NCBI GenBank assembly: GCA_016617855.1
Contig: JAECUM010001813.1
Coordinates: 1-64,000, forward strand
Direction of reading: 5' to 3'
Origin: Megalonaias nervosa
Lineage: Eukaryota; Mollusca; Bivalvia; Unionida; Unionidae
Length of the DNA stretch: 64,000 bases
Shown here piece by piece: positions 46,641-57,110 of the stretch. Positions within the stretch are counted from its first letter, which is position 1. The number at the start of each line of letters is the position of its first letter. The notes below the pieces were generated by a model, which searched no databases, was not told where the DNA came from, and saw only the letters and a list, made by a program, of their open reading frames with translations. Made by a program: the position numbers and the translations under genes.

Positions 46641-47459
46641 CTTTCAGAACTGAAAGTTCTTGCAGAAGAACTGCGTAAATTAGCACGCAAGCATTTTCCA
46701 TGATGCAGAGTCATCACGGTTGCGGCAGACGATATATGGTAAGCAGATCTCGTCAACATGAAAAATTACAGTGCGTACAATGATAATTTCAACTATCTTG
46801 TGACGGTTATTAATGTGTTCAGCATGGGTAGTTCCTCTGAAAAGCAAAAAAGGAAATTCTGTCGCTGAAGCATTGGATAGCATTGTAGGTGCATGAAAGC
46901 CCAATAAACTATTGGCAGATCACAGTAGTGAATTTTATAACAAAACCATCTCAGACTTGCTTAAACAAAACAACATTGACTTGTACAGCACACAAAATAC
47001 AATCAAAGCGTCTGTCAGAGAGTGATTTAACAGAACTCTTAAAAATCACATGGGAGAGATTCACCAGCAATAACACCAATCAATACTTGGATGCACTGCC
47101 AGAAATTGTTGACCAATACAGTCACACATGGCATTGAAGCATCAAAATGACACCCACAGAAGCATGGTCAATGGACAAAATCAGCAGAGCACAGATGCCT
47201 TATTGTTAGATCCAAATTTAAAGTAGGTGACATGTCAGAATCAGTAGCCAAAAACCACCTTCAATAAGGGATATACTGTACGCCTAACTGAACTAAAGAA
47301 GTCTTCATCGTCAATACCATTCAGAAAACCATCCCAGTCACATACACACTCAAAGGTTCCTCAGGAAAGCCCATCCAAGGATCCTTTTACAAGCAGGAAT
47401 TACAAAAAACTAAGCAAGACCTGTTCAGAGTCGTAAAAAGTGATCTCCATCAAAGATAA
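46624..47459 (+). pseudogene. Polinton B rve-family integrase
   Basis: An N-terminal helix (EVLSELKVLAEELRKLARKHFP) leads into RVITVAADDIW, TAA, ADLVNMKNYSAY (first Asp). Next come FNYLVTVINVFS and, after a frameshift near 46830, LLADHSSEFYN (second Asp), then KASVRE, TGA, FNRTLK (catalytic Glu just before the stop). A third stretch is WERFTSNNTNQYLDALPEI, then H, TGA, SIKMTPTEA. The C-terminal SH3-like part is TPN, TGA, TKEVFIVNTI and PIQGSFYKQELQK. It differs clearly from the integrase of element A (no ZnF-like N-terminal domain seen). Confidence 0.9.
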
Positions 47460-47502
47460 AAAATTCTCTTGTCAAATAGTATGGTTATCCTGAACAAACA
47501 AT

Positions 47503-48040
47503 TTAGCTCGTGGATTCCCACTGCATCTTTGATGCCATTATCTCATCAAACGTCAACGCCTCTGAAATAATCTTATCATACTGCTCACCTATGTTCTTGC
47601 CAGAGACCATCTTACATGCACGTGAAGACCCATCCTCTCAAATATATGCTTGAACACAGACTCAGATTTAATGAATTTCACACAGCCCACCAACTGAACT
47701 CGAGTGACCCTATTTGGCCAATAATAAAACTGATCTTGCTGTGGCACTGACAAATTAAAATGTTTTAGCTTATTCTTTATGTAATACTGATGATTATACC
47801 ACTGTACCGGACGCTGATGACTATGATTGCACCTCACCCACTCCTCGTTCTCATACTTGTCATCACTTCTCACAATACATCATCTCAGGAACATAACTGA
47901 GATCCTTATTCACATATGCTATAGCCTCATCCGCATGCTTCAACCACTCCTTGGACTACTCTTCACTTAATTCCACTATTGGAATACTACTGTGAACCTC
48001 ATCACTAGATCCCAATTGATTGATGCTCCAAGGATAACCT
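47503..48040 (-). pseudogene. Unknown conserved-looking Polinton B ORF next to right TIR
   Basis: Two frames: 48040-47880 (WLKHADEAIAYVNKDLSYVP) and, after two adjacent TGAs and a shift, 47873-47589 (NEEWVRCNHSHQRPVQWY, QDQFYYWPNRVTRVQLVGCV, KFIKSESVFKHIFERM). The composition is protein-like, with an even spread of aromatic and charged residues. I do not recognise a family. It runs toward the integrase end to end. Confidence 0.45.
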
Positions 48041-48141
48041 ATGGAAGAGACATCTTCATTATACTACAAGCACATCTCTAATATATCACAATGCACACAC
48101 AAAAAAGTGGTCCAGAACCCTCATCTCCCCATGCTGGAGTG

Positions 48142-48249
48142 GTTCAGAACCCCATTTCACAGTAGTATATACAAATCCGGGGCTTTACTAGATCACTCTT
48201 TATCAGGTAGTGATAAAGTGGTCCAGAACCCCCATTTTTATATACTACT
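48142..48249 (-). repeat. Polinton B right terminal inverted repeat
   Basis: The inverse of 37483-37590; ends ..CCCCCATTTTTATATACTACT. One extra internal copy of the GGTTCTGGACCAC phrase lies just inside (about 48108). Confidence 0.92.
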
Positions 48250-48255
48250 GCTGTA
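48250..48255. repeat. Target-site duplication of Polinton B, right
   Basis: GCTGTA, matching the left copy. Confidence 0.9.
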
Positions 48256-48561
48256 TGGGAGGCTCACATGTATGCAGTAGTTAATGAGATGATCTTTTAC
48301 TAAAGAATTACTTTTTAGAAGAGTGAATGATGCATTTTAAAGGATGTGATATAACTCTTTTCAAATAAAGTTTAGAGATTAATGAGATTGAGTCAGACAG
48401 TGCAGGTTAAATTTGCTAAGTGTCTGCTGGCATTGTTTTCCAGCAACCTTGAATGTTGGTCACCAAGTGAAACTCTGTATATATTCCATCTGTCATTCAT
48501 TTACAACTGTTACATGCACAGATGAAAAGATTATCTTGTTTGTATTTTATTTTCATTGCAG

Positions 48562-48579
48562 GCCAATAACATCAAAAAG
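48562..48579 (+). CDS. MCMDC2: MCMDC2-like host gene, 18-base microexon
   Basis: Acceptor TTTCATTGCAG, donor GTAAGA; exactly six codons (ANNIKK) in phase 0, as required between the exon ending at 20999 and the one starting at 60830, both phase 0. It could be a chance pair of splice motifs, but the phase match and the strong sites support it. Confidence 0.45.
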
Positions 48580-49089
48580 GTAAGAAAATTAAAAAAGTAT
48601 TTCAACTTGTCTGTCCAATCTTCAAGTTTAAAAGTCTTGTAAAGCTGACTGAAATATTGCCATAATTCTGCACATTTCAGTACATGAAAAGAATGAGAAA
48701 CTTTTTAATTCAGTTTTGTCATTTAGAAGGGTATTTTTAGAAGAGATCTTAGGCATCACATAATAAATATTACTTTCTAATATCAGGTTCTTTTAGTGTG
48801 CACATATTCTATTTAATTTATACAAATGGATTTCAAAAGCTACATTTACTTTTTACAGAGGGTTTCATGAAGAATAATGTTTTGCAAACTTTGTAGGAAA
48901 TATTTATATTTAAACAGGCACTAAACAGGGAATTGATAAATGTTCCGTAGATTAGCTATAACTTTTTTTATTAATAATGTTTGTTAAGTTCCCAAAGAGG
49001 GCAAGAAAGGAATGAAACATACATGTAATTCTGATGTGTATTTCAGACCATTAAATATGCATCATTTTTAGTTCACCTGGCTGTAAGGC

Positions 49090-50580
49090 TCCAGCTCCAC
49101 TGGGATGTTACTCTGAATCCTTCATATGTCTTGCTAGACCACAGTAAGAACCTTCCGAAGACTGTTTTTTGAGAGGCAGAGATGATCTTCGGAAGTCTCA
49201 TTCCTTCAGTGGCATCACATGATCTGAGGGACTAACGACATGAGTCCCTCATACCCACTTCTGGTCCATCAAAGCAGACCAAGAAGTGGGGTTATCTGGA
49301 CTGCCCCTTGGGTCATTCTTCCAAGTTTTTTCAAGAGGATACAGCCACAACAGTCTCAGAGGCAACCCCAATTTAAACTGTCATCTCGTCCACCCCATGA
49401 TAGATGAGGCAGACAGAAAGACCTGTGGATGCCCCCCTCTTCCCCATGGAAAATGAGGAAACCCTCAGGACTTGACTCCTCTCCAGCTATATATTCCTCT
49501 TCCCGTGGGCACTCATCTGTCCAAGATTTCAGAGGTTTGGTTGAGCATCATGGAAGACATGTTGGGCCTTTCTACCTTAGAAGAAATCTACTGGCTTTAT
49601 TTCCAGGAACACTTCTGTAACAGCTCCTCTTCTTCTTTCACCAATCACAGCTGTTTCAAAAAAGGGAATAAGTGCACACCCTTTAGCAGAAGAGTACAGT
49701 AGAGAGGGTGGATAAAGACGGGTCTTCAGAGTTTTCTGGTATCCAGGAACAGCAAGAAGTTTTCACTTGTAATCAGTCCTTCTGCATTCAACACATTCCA
49801 TTGGGAACAACCATTCCAGATGGAGACTACCACCTTAGTCAGGAATGCCATAAGGCCCTGTGACTGGGTGGTCTCCATTGGCCTTCTTGGGTGCATACCT
49901 ACACATCCCAATTTTTTCCTTCTCACAGGAAATACCTCAGTCCGATGAGAGTAGTTGCAGCCCACCTGAGGTCTCTGAGGATTTCCATCCTACAGTACTT
50001 TGACAACTGGTTGATGCAGTGTCCTTAGAGTTCATCCAGCAAGGTCTGTCCCATTGGTCTGCAGTGACCTGAATGAAGCTTATTCCAGACCTAGAGAAAT
50101 GATCTGATCCATTATCAGAACTTCTTTTTTGGGGTGAACTTCCTCACTAGTCTTGGATAGGTTTGCATTCCACTGGACAGGATAGACAGAATCCAGTCTA
50201 TTTTGTTGGTGGTCCAAGCCAAGTCCTCATTCACTTGCTGATACTTTAAACTCCTGGGGTCATTGATCTCTGTGGCATAATTGGTTTCCTAGGAAGACTT
50301 GACTTGTGCCCTCTCCAGTTTCATCTCCTGGTAAGCTGGAGACTGCACAAGGACCCTCTGTCAGCTCAAATCATTCTGGGCTTTAATTTTCATCACCGTC
50401 TGAATTGGTGGTCTGATTCCTGATGGAATCCCCAATTTATGACCCTTGAGTCCCACTTCTGTCTGTAACCTAATGCATCCGATTCAGGATGGGGTGATCA
50501 CCTGGGGCCAGAATGGCTACTCATTTTGGAACTGATGGTGATATGGAAATGGAGTTTCACTACAAGATTTCTTACGATGT
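49090..50580 (+). mobile_element. DIRS-like retrotransposon RT/RNase H fragment
   Basis: Plus-strand, badly shifted. A CDWVVSIGLLG-like segment (family: DWVxSIDLxDAY) is followed by HIPI. Next come VAAHLRSLRISIL, then QYFDNWLM (the YxDDW box changed to YFDNW), then LTSLG..IPLDRIDRIQSIL. An RNase H-like part reads PLQFHLL, WRLHKDPLSAQI and NASDSGWGDHLGPEW. This succession is typical of DIRS1-type elements. No tyrosine recombinase or terminal repeats were seen. Confidence 0.65.
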
Positions 50581-51041
50581 CTATTTGGTCCTTAATCAAA
50601 ATAGTGCAGATTTGACATAACAGCATAGCTACCATCTTGAAAGTTTTTCAATCATTACTGCAGTACTCATTCATGGATGGTCCCTTCAACATGGGATTTT
50701 AATTCAGAGACTAATTACAGTGTAAGCATGCTTCATTATAGCACAAATTCAGATACAACATTATTGTGTGTTGCCTCCTGAATATTCATATATTTGTTCA
50801 TTGTGAAAAAATAAATGTTCTTTTTTCAGAGTACAGAAACTAAATGTGTAAAAAGTTAATTATCATTTTGGGCAAGAGATCATGTATGAATTCAGATATA
50901 GCATGATTGTCACATAGTTAACATGATTTAACATTAAGTTCACAAATTTCTTGAAGAAGTGTCAAGTTTTGTGCCAAAATAAATAAAATTTGATTGAACA
51001 ATTTGGCAAGATGTCTTGTATTCTTGAAGAAAAAATGTACC
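50581..51041. other. Intron, nothing recognised
   Basis: AT-rich, no coding or repeat signal identified. Confidence 0.5.
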
Positions 51042-51990
51042 TTATGATTGCACCTTGATATGATTTCTATCCTTCCATGTCACACATAGTTCATCACTAT
51101 CAAGATTTGTTCTTTTTTGTTGTGTTGATATAAGTAATATTTTAGTTTTACGAGTATTTACCACCATGCCTTTGCATGTGCACCAGTTGTCCAGTTTGTT
51201 TAGGGTATCCTGTAAAGAAATTTCCAGTTCATGCTTTGTGTTTTGGATGTCTGACAGTGTTGTGTCATCAGCATAGAGATCTGTAGATGATATTGAGTCC
51301 CTTAGTAAAAGATATAGGTTATTAATAAACAATATAAACAATAATGGACCTAGAATTGAGCTTTGTGGTACTCCATTTCTGATTGTTCCAGGTTCAGACA
51401 GAACATTATTTATACCAACATGTGATGTTTTCTCACTTAAGTATGAAATAACCATCTAATTGTGCTTTCATCACATTGGTAAGTTTTCAGTTTCTTCAAA
51501 AGGATTTCATGATCCACCATGTCTAAAGCTTTCCTGAAATCTACAAATACAGATCCTATTATTCTACCTTGATCAAGTGCTTGAAGCCATTTATCAGTTA
51601 GGGAGATCAAAGCAGTCTCACATGAATATTTCTGTCTAACACCTGATTAGGGTGTAACAGCAAGTGTTTAGTTAAATATGACATGAACGAATCATGGACA
51701 TGTTTTTCAATCACTTTTGACAAGTTTGGTAGTATTGAGATTGGCCAGTAGTTATCAGCATCATCCCTAGAACCAGATTTTTTGTTGTTATAGGGTTTTT
51801 AATGCCATTTTTCAGCACAAGATAGGCTATACATGGTAGCCAGTATAAATTGTGGAGGAAGAACCCGGGAAAACCCGGAAAGAACCACCGACCCACGAGA
51901 AGTTACTAGAACCAGATTTGTGAATAGGCATTACTTTTGCAGTTTGCCATATTTTGGTGACAGATGAGGTAAATGGTCAGGAGCAATCCA
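51042..51990 (-). mobile_element. Non-LTR retrotransposon RT fragment split by a SINE
   Basis: Reading leftward: an N-terminal RT block WPISILPNLSKVIEKHVHD (family NYRPISLLP..SK..EK), GSVFVDFRKALDMVDH (FxDFxKAFDxVxH), then NGVPQSSILGPLLFILFIN and the intact catalytic box LYADDTTLSD, and finally a thumb-like NTRKTKILL. It is jockey/RTE-like. The 137-residue frame at 51042-51455 is intact, but upstream parts are shifted and interrupted by a SINE. Confidence 0.8.
51781..51905 (-). repeat. SINE family 2, 5'-truncated, inside the RT
   Basis: Matches the 3' half of 7721-7978 (CCATTTTTCAGCACAAGATA). It is flanked by a 14-bp duplication CTAGAACCAGATTT at 51767-51780 and 51906-51919, which shows insertion after the RT. 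Confidence 0.9.
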
Positions 51991-53949
51991 TTTTATGGAA
52001 AAACTATTTATATGAGCTAAAATAGACAATTTAATAATGTATTTTATGCACAATAGATCATGGCATTAAGATAATTTTGAGCTATTGAATTTTAATTATC
52101 TTGTTGCATGGAGACTAATCAAGATGCAAGCATTACATTTTTCATATACATTAAGCCTTGATTAAATTGCACATGGCAAACATCACAATGCCAGTTAAGA
52201 GGTTTGCCATATTGGTCTCTGTCCAGCCAATGAGGTCCCTTGACTGACAGTCATATTACACACACACACCTGTAAACCCAATGGCTATCACTTTCCATAT
52301 TGAAAGCACAGTTGTGGTCGGTACTGATAATAGCAAAGAGAATTACTAAACATTCCTGAAATACATACTATAAAATGTCTTATTTGTTTGTTTCCATTTT
52401 ACATCTTTTTATTTCAACTTTGACTGATTGTACTTCACCAAAGTTTATACATGTATCTTCAGGTATCATTAGTCTCTCGTTCTTAATACCCGTCTACAGA
52501 TAATGGTAAGTTCCTACCATTAGCTTATACTAAATAAAATTCATATGTATGCATACATGGGATGTATATTGAATGTAATTGCAAGTATAAGAACTTCCTG
52601 CAAAACAGTGTGAATCATTAAGAAAAAGACAAATTTTAACTATATTACAAACTGATATGAGCAGTAGTATGAAAAAAGGGCTTTTTCATTACTGGCCCAC
52701 TTCTGGTTTTTCCACCCATCCTCGCCTCTAACCACTATGGCAAGTTATCCCCCATGTGACCCACAAATGTTTGATCACTTTTAAATTTGTTCCTTTAGAG
52801 GTGTAAACACACAAACACCATTTGACACGAGTGAGTCAGTCATGGGGGTTTAGAGACTCATCCACATGGAAATGCTGACATAGTGGGCCAGTAAAAATCC
52901 CGCACAGAGAGAGAGAGAGAGATTGATGATGTACTCTGGCAGTTAGGTCTGTGGTAGTGATCAATATATACATGCTACATGAAGATTTCTTTTACTAGAC
53001 TTTTACTGTCTGTAAATCTGCAACTGCACAGTTTCTTTTTTGTGCTCAGAGTTGTCTGTGATTTTTCATTTCCACCAGCAGTTTCAAACTTGGCTGCACT
53101 GATTATTTTATCCTTGATTGCCACCATATACATTTTGCTGATTGTTTTGAGACTTCTTTGTGTGCATATATACCAACCATTACACTTTTTTTCATCAAAT
53201 TACGTGGTACGTTTGCATGTGTATGGATTATGCTTTTCTGGTACATTAAAAAATGTAATAAAAATAAAGCAGTAAAACATTTTTGCCATTTTTATTATCA
53301 TCTTTTTAATTCCACTCATAAAAACAAATATAAACTTTCCTTATTTGCTATTTGTAGCAACTTATGATACATTTCCAAGAAAACAGAGGGTTGCTTTAGA
53401 TATGAACTTTGCCTCTCAGATTCATTATATTTATAATCTAGTTGGTTGGTGGATCAGTCTATACTTTTAAAGAAAATGTGCCAGATGATTAGGGAAACAC
53501 TGTACAGTGTGAGTCATGGATATTTTATGATGGGAAAAGGTAGAGCAGATGATTCATTTGGAACTTCAAATCATGTCAGATCAGAAAAAAATGACAAATC
53601 AACACCACTTGACAAACTTTAGAAGAAAAATATGAGAGTAATGTAGCACTCTGAGCACATGATCATGCTCATTTCAGAATTCCACTTAATAATCATTCAG
53701 CGAAAGTTACAGATGTAGACTAGTTCAGCTTCAAGTGAGTTCTGAATACAAGTAATTCTTCAGTACATTTTTGGTTTGTTTTCTGGTTGTAATCTTTTGA
53801 CAAGAATTTAGATCGGCTGCAGAACCAGATTAGTAGCCAAAATAAATGCATCAATTTTATAATATGCTGTAATACTGTCATGTAATATATAGATTACACT
53901 TTTTACGCCCAAATTACACTTTTTTGCCACTTATAATAGCAATAATTAT
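51991..53949. other. Intron, nothing recognised
   Basis: Contains a short (GA)n run at about 52904-52922. The frame at 52979-53275 is hydrophobic, with possible membrane segments, but has no support from splice sites or family motifs. Confidence 0.45.
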
Positions 53950-53959
53950 GCTTGTACGG

Positions 53960-54412
53960 AGGGGTGGGGGGTGGCAGGCATGTATATGTGTGGCTGGGAG
54001 CAATTCAGAATAGACATATACTTAGGAATGTAGTTGCTTGAAATTAATTTGCTTGCACCACCAGAGACACTGGATACTATCAATACAGCCTCAACAACAT
54101 ACCAATTGCTGCACCTACAAGGGTGGATGTTGTTGTGATTCCAGTCACACCAAGACCCACAGTTGCTGCTGCCGCAAACCCACAAATAACATCTGCATGC
54201 GTGTTTGTACTTTGCAATCAGCGCAGCTCTCTTGGTGATTTAATTTCGCAGCTATTGTTCCGCTTTAATTTTTCACATTGGTAAGACTGAGGGTCTATCA
54301 TAGTTCTTCTATTAATAAGACAATCGCATATTTTAATTGCATCATCACGTGCAGGTGCAATATGCACGTGCACTTCTAACCAGTTATTCTTTTTGACTGG
54401 CTTAATTGTCAT
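53960..54412 (-). pseudogene. Glycine/alanine-rich hydrophobic protein remnant, element C
   Basis: The upstream frame carries VHVHIAPARDDAIKICDCLI. After a stop and shift comes ICGFAAAATVGLGVTG, then TTSTLVGAAIGM, then GGASKLISSNYIPKYMS. A long Gly/Ala hydrophobic hairpin followed by a basic SKLI..K segment resembles an uncharacterised protein that is common in invertebrate Polintons. The expected C-terminal helix is missing, so the element probably breaks off near 53.95 kb. Confidence 0.4.
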
Positions 54413-54599
54413 ACAGTTCTAAAGAAAATCTCTGTCTTAGGAATACTAGAATCTATGGTGATTGTGCGTTCTAGCAGTTTGGCACTCCTCTCATACCAAG
54501 ACACGTGGCAGCACCTTTGACATTTAACGATCATTTTTGCCCAAAAACAGTTGCCTGAACAAGTGCATCCTTGTTGAATAACAGTCAAGATCTTTTCTC

Positions 54600-55505
54600 A
54601 GCTGAGTCCATGTTTTATTTAAAATATTTGATGGTGAACACATCTGGGGTGAATACATCAGTGAATGCCACTTCACTATTGGAGAAACAATTCTGGAGTG
54701 CTTTTGCATCTGTTGCTACAGTCAATGATTGAGCATTTTCACATGCACATGCAATGATACCATGCTGACCTCAGGTTGCTTGTGGAATATTAAGGTGATT
54801 CCAAATGGCAAGTTCGACTTGAGCCATAATAAAATTATATGACAGTTCTTGCGAGGGTTTGGTAACACCACTATGATGGAGATATTCCTTGACCAGTGGA
54901 GCAGAATTGTTATTGTTGTTAACATCCGCTGCCAGTTGGTCCAACACCCCATCAGTAAATTCTGCAACAACATCACCGTGGTCAGATTCTGTTACATATT
55001 TAATAATGATAAACTCTAATCTTAAAACACAAATGCCAAAGATGGTTAACCCTCCATCTAGATAAACATTGAGTGCTTCAGACCGAATTTTATCTCCGGT
55101 CTCCAATGATGTTAAAAAGGCAGCTGTGTAAAATTCCATAGCAATGCTGTCCAGCCTCACAATTTGTGATATTACTGGACATAATCAGCACCAAAATGCT
55201 GCTTACCATTTATCAGCATTCCCATTTAGTATAAACATACTCTTTGATATGAGCAACTGCACACCACTATCTCTGATTCCTCTGTTGTCAGTGAACTCAA
55301 CCAGATTCTTTATCATAAAGTTGCCTTTGAGCTTGACAATAATATCTTGAATGTCTGCGTTCAACAGTTTCACTTTGCCACTTTGATCTTCAAAAATTAC
55401 AAGCTCACCTGGATCGACACTGACAATAACATGACTGGTAAACTCAGACAAATCCGCTTTGGTGGCAAATCAGCTCAGATCCACATCAGCACAACATAGT
55501 TGAGC
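54600..55505 (-). pseudogene. Long unknown protein of element C
   Basis: One frame of about 300 codons with five or so stops (TGA, TAA, TGA, TGA, TAA) and little frameshifting. It opens FATKADLSEF, a short phrase used by fibre-like proteins, then VDPGELVIFEDQSGKVKLLN, EFTDNRGIRDSGVQLLIS and a helical second half (LTSLETGDKIRSEALNVYL). It lies downstream of the protease. It might be a fibre or other structural protein, but I cannot assign it. Confidence 0.45.
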
Positions 55506-55552
55506 AGAGTAATGACCTTAAATGTTCATAGACATGGTTGTGTAATATCAAG

Positions 55553-55900
55553 TATACTTTAATCAATAAGTGCTTGCGGATTTGGTGAGCACTCCAGTAC
55601 ATGCAACACCTCAACAACAAGATGACTGCATATGGGGCCTTCCAAATGTATTTGTGTTGGCAAAGTTGAAAGAAACAATGGTTGTTTACCATATCTGGAT
55701 AAATAATTAACCATTTCAACTGGTGGAGCAAGTCCATACAAGTCAAAAAACAAACTATGTTGGAGAGTGACAGGGACTTTTCATGAATCCAGATGATGCC
55801 AGTTTCTCATGTGTGGCACCATCGATGCAAGTTCATCTCGCATAAAACACCATGAAAATGTTTGATTGATTTTGCCATCGTGAGTAACTCAAGATTGCTC
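55553..55900 (-). pseudogene. Adenain-like protease remnant, element C
   Basis: IKHFHGV and, one frame over, MRDELASMVP reproduce the KHFRGVFMRDELP start of Polinton proteases. Later comes FFDLYGLAPPVEMVNYLSRY (family FDSFGLPPPxE) and the PICSHLVVEVLH helix holding the probable catalytic Cys. The GTHW region with the catalytic His is not recognisable; a frameshift or deletion falls there. It ends at TAA about 55560. Its neighbour upstream is the hydrophobic minor protein, the order seen in related elements. Confidence 0.6.
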
Positions 55901-55959
55901 ACTGGTGTGATCTTCTGCGACTGAGCAATCAAAGACCTCAGCCAGAGGTTATTTGATGA

Positions 55960-56200
55960 CTTGTGCCTGGCAATTGAAGGCCTATTCCTTTTTTATGTGT
56001 CCACCAACTGCTTTTTTCAAAGCCATCCTTGATGCAGTTCCAACAGCTCCAAATGCCACAGCTTTGCAACTGCTGGAGCTGCTGCTGCCAAAAATGCTGG
56101 AATCGCTGCAAGGAATGGAAATATTCCACCGGTCTTTTGCATTTATGCCACCTCTGACTTGGATACTTTTAATGTTACTGAAGTGTTTTTGTGCATGGCT
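55960..56200 (-). pseudogene. Small hydrophobic (pVI/pX-like) protein, element C
   Basis: After a TAA the frame reads GGIFPFLAAIPAFLAAAAPA, then one frame over AVAFGAVGTASRMALKKAVG and a basic end HIKKE. GGxLPxLaalpa followed by Gly/Ala and Lys is the pattern of the small membrane-active proteins beside the protease in adintovirus-like elements. The plus-strand frame at 55953-56207 is its shadow. Confidence 0.45.
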
Positions 56201-56249
56201 ATGTTAAGCTGAGCGAGCTACATTTGGGTCAACCACACAAGGACATTTC

Positions 56250-56935
56250 CAGACCTGCCAACCCTTATGATTTTGCCATAAGTCGTACAAAAATGACCCT
56301 TAGAATATGGACTTACGCAACAAGAGCAAAAACTACGAAAAAATATTTGTTTCCCAAAAAACCCAGATAATTGGGTCATCCATGTTTGATTTGGATCTGG
56401 GTTTCATATTAGAATTAATGGAATTAGTCAGGGAATCAGACTAACTTTACAGCAGTACCTCAGATGCTTTAACTGCAAATTTTTCATGCAAAGCGTCTGC
56501 ATGATCAAACTGTTATATTCAGATTCTTCTGAATAAAAGCAGGAAGGCACATAGTTACATTTATTGGACATGTCAATTTGAGTATGTCTTGTGGCAGGAG
56601 ATATGATAGCTGTTGTCATGTGAAATGGGAAAAAAAATTTCAAGAATTACGTCAAGTTGAGGGATAGCAACGGCCCATTGAGCTGCATAGGGTTTGGAAC
56701 TAGTTTGTGAAACTGTATTAGTGGTAAATAAGGTCTACTTGTACTTTACAATTTTTTCATTTGAACATAATGTTTACCATTGCAGCATGATTCAAATACC
56801 AAACTTTTAAATATGTTTTACAGCTTTACAATAACAGTTTAAGATATTTTGTTACACCTTACTGAAAACTGGTCAAACTTACAGAAAAAATCAACTGCCT
56901 TACTGAGAGGATCTCGTCAGGGTTGGCAGTTCTGC
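56250..56935. mobile_element. Possible MITE inserted in element C
   Basis: CCTGCCAACCCT near 56257 is mirrored by AGGGTTGGCAGTT near 56918. The interval has no virus-like coding. Ends and superfamily are uncertain. Confidence 0.35.
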
Positions 56936-57110
56936 ATTTTTTGGTTAATTTTGCTGCAAACAGTTTCAGTATGACCCTACAATTTGTTTTGATTGTGTAC
57001 TTAATTTTTCCCATCAGACTTTGAGTAAGGCCAACCTTTACTTCATGATAGGACATTATTATTCAAATAAGTAACATTTTCAGTTATGAATTTTTTAATT
57101 TTCTACAGGT

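Larger units (their letters stand above)
37483..48249. mobile_element. Polinton B, complete insertion with TIRs and 6-bp TSD
   Basis: A 10.77-kb element beginning AGTAGT and ending ACTACT, with terminal inverted repeats over about 108 bases and GCTGTA on both sides. Polymerase runs leftward from the left half and integrase rightward at the right end. Between them are a fibre-like gene, ATPase, coiled-coil, protease, CxxC and phospholipase-like genes. It is shorter than the 15-20 kb usual for Polintons, and no capsid gene was found, which suggests internal deletion. A SINE has inserted into it. All large genes carry stops or frameshifts. Confidence 0.92.

Noticed and set aside
23822..48249. 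TGA as a sense codon in these elements
   Set aside because: TGA is enriched, but TAA and TAG also interrupt genes, frameshifts are common and active-site residues are lost. Transition decay explains all of these together.
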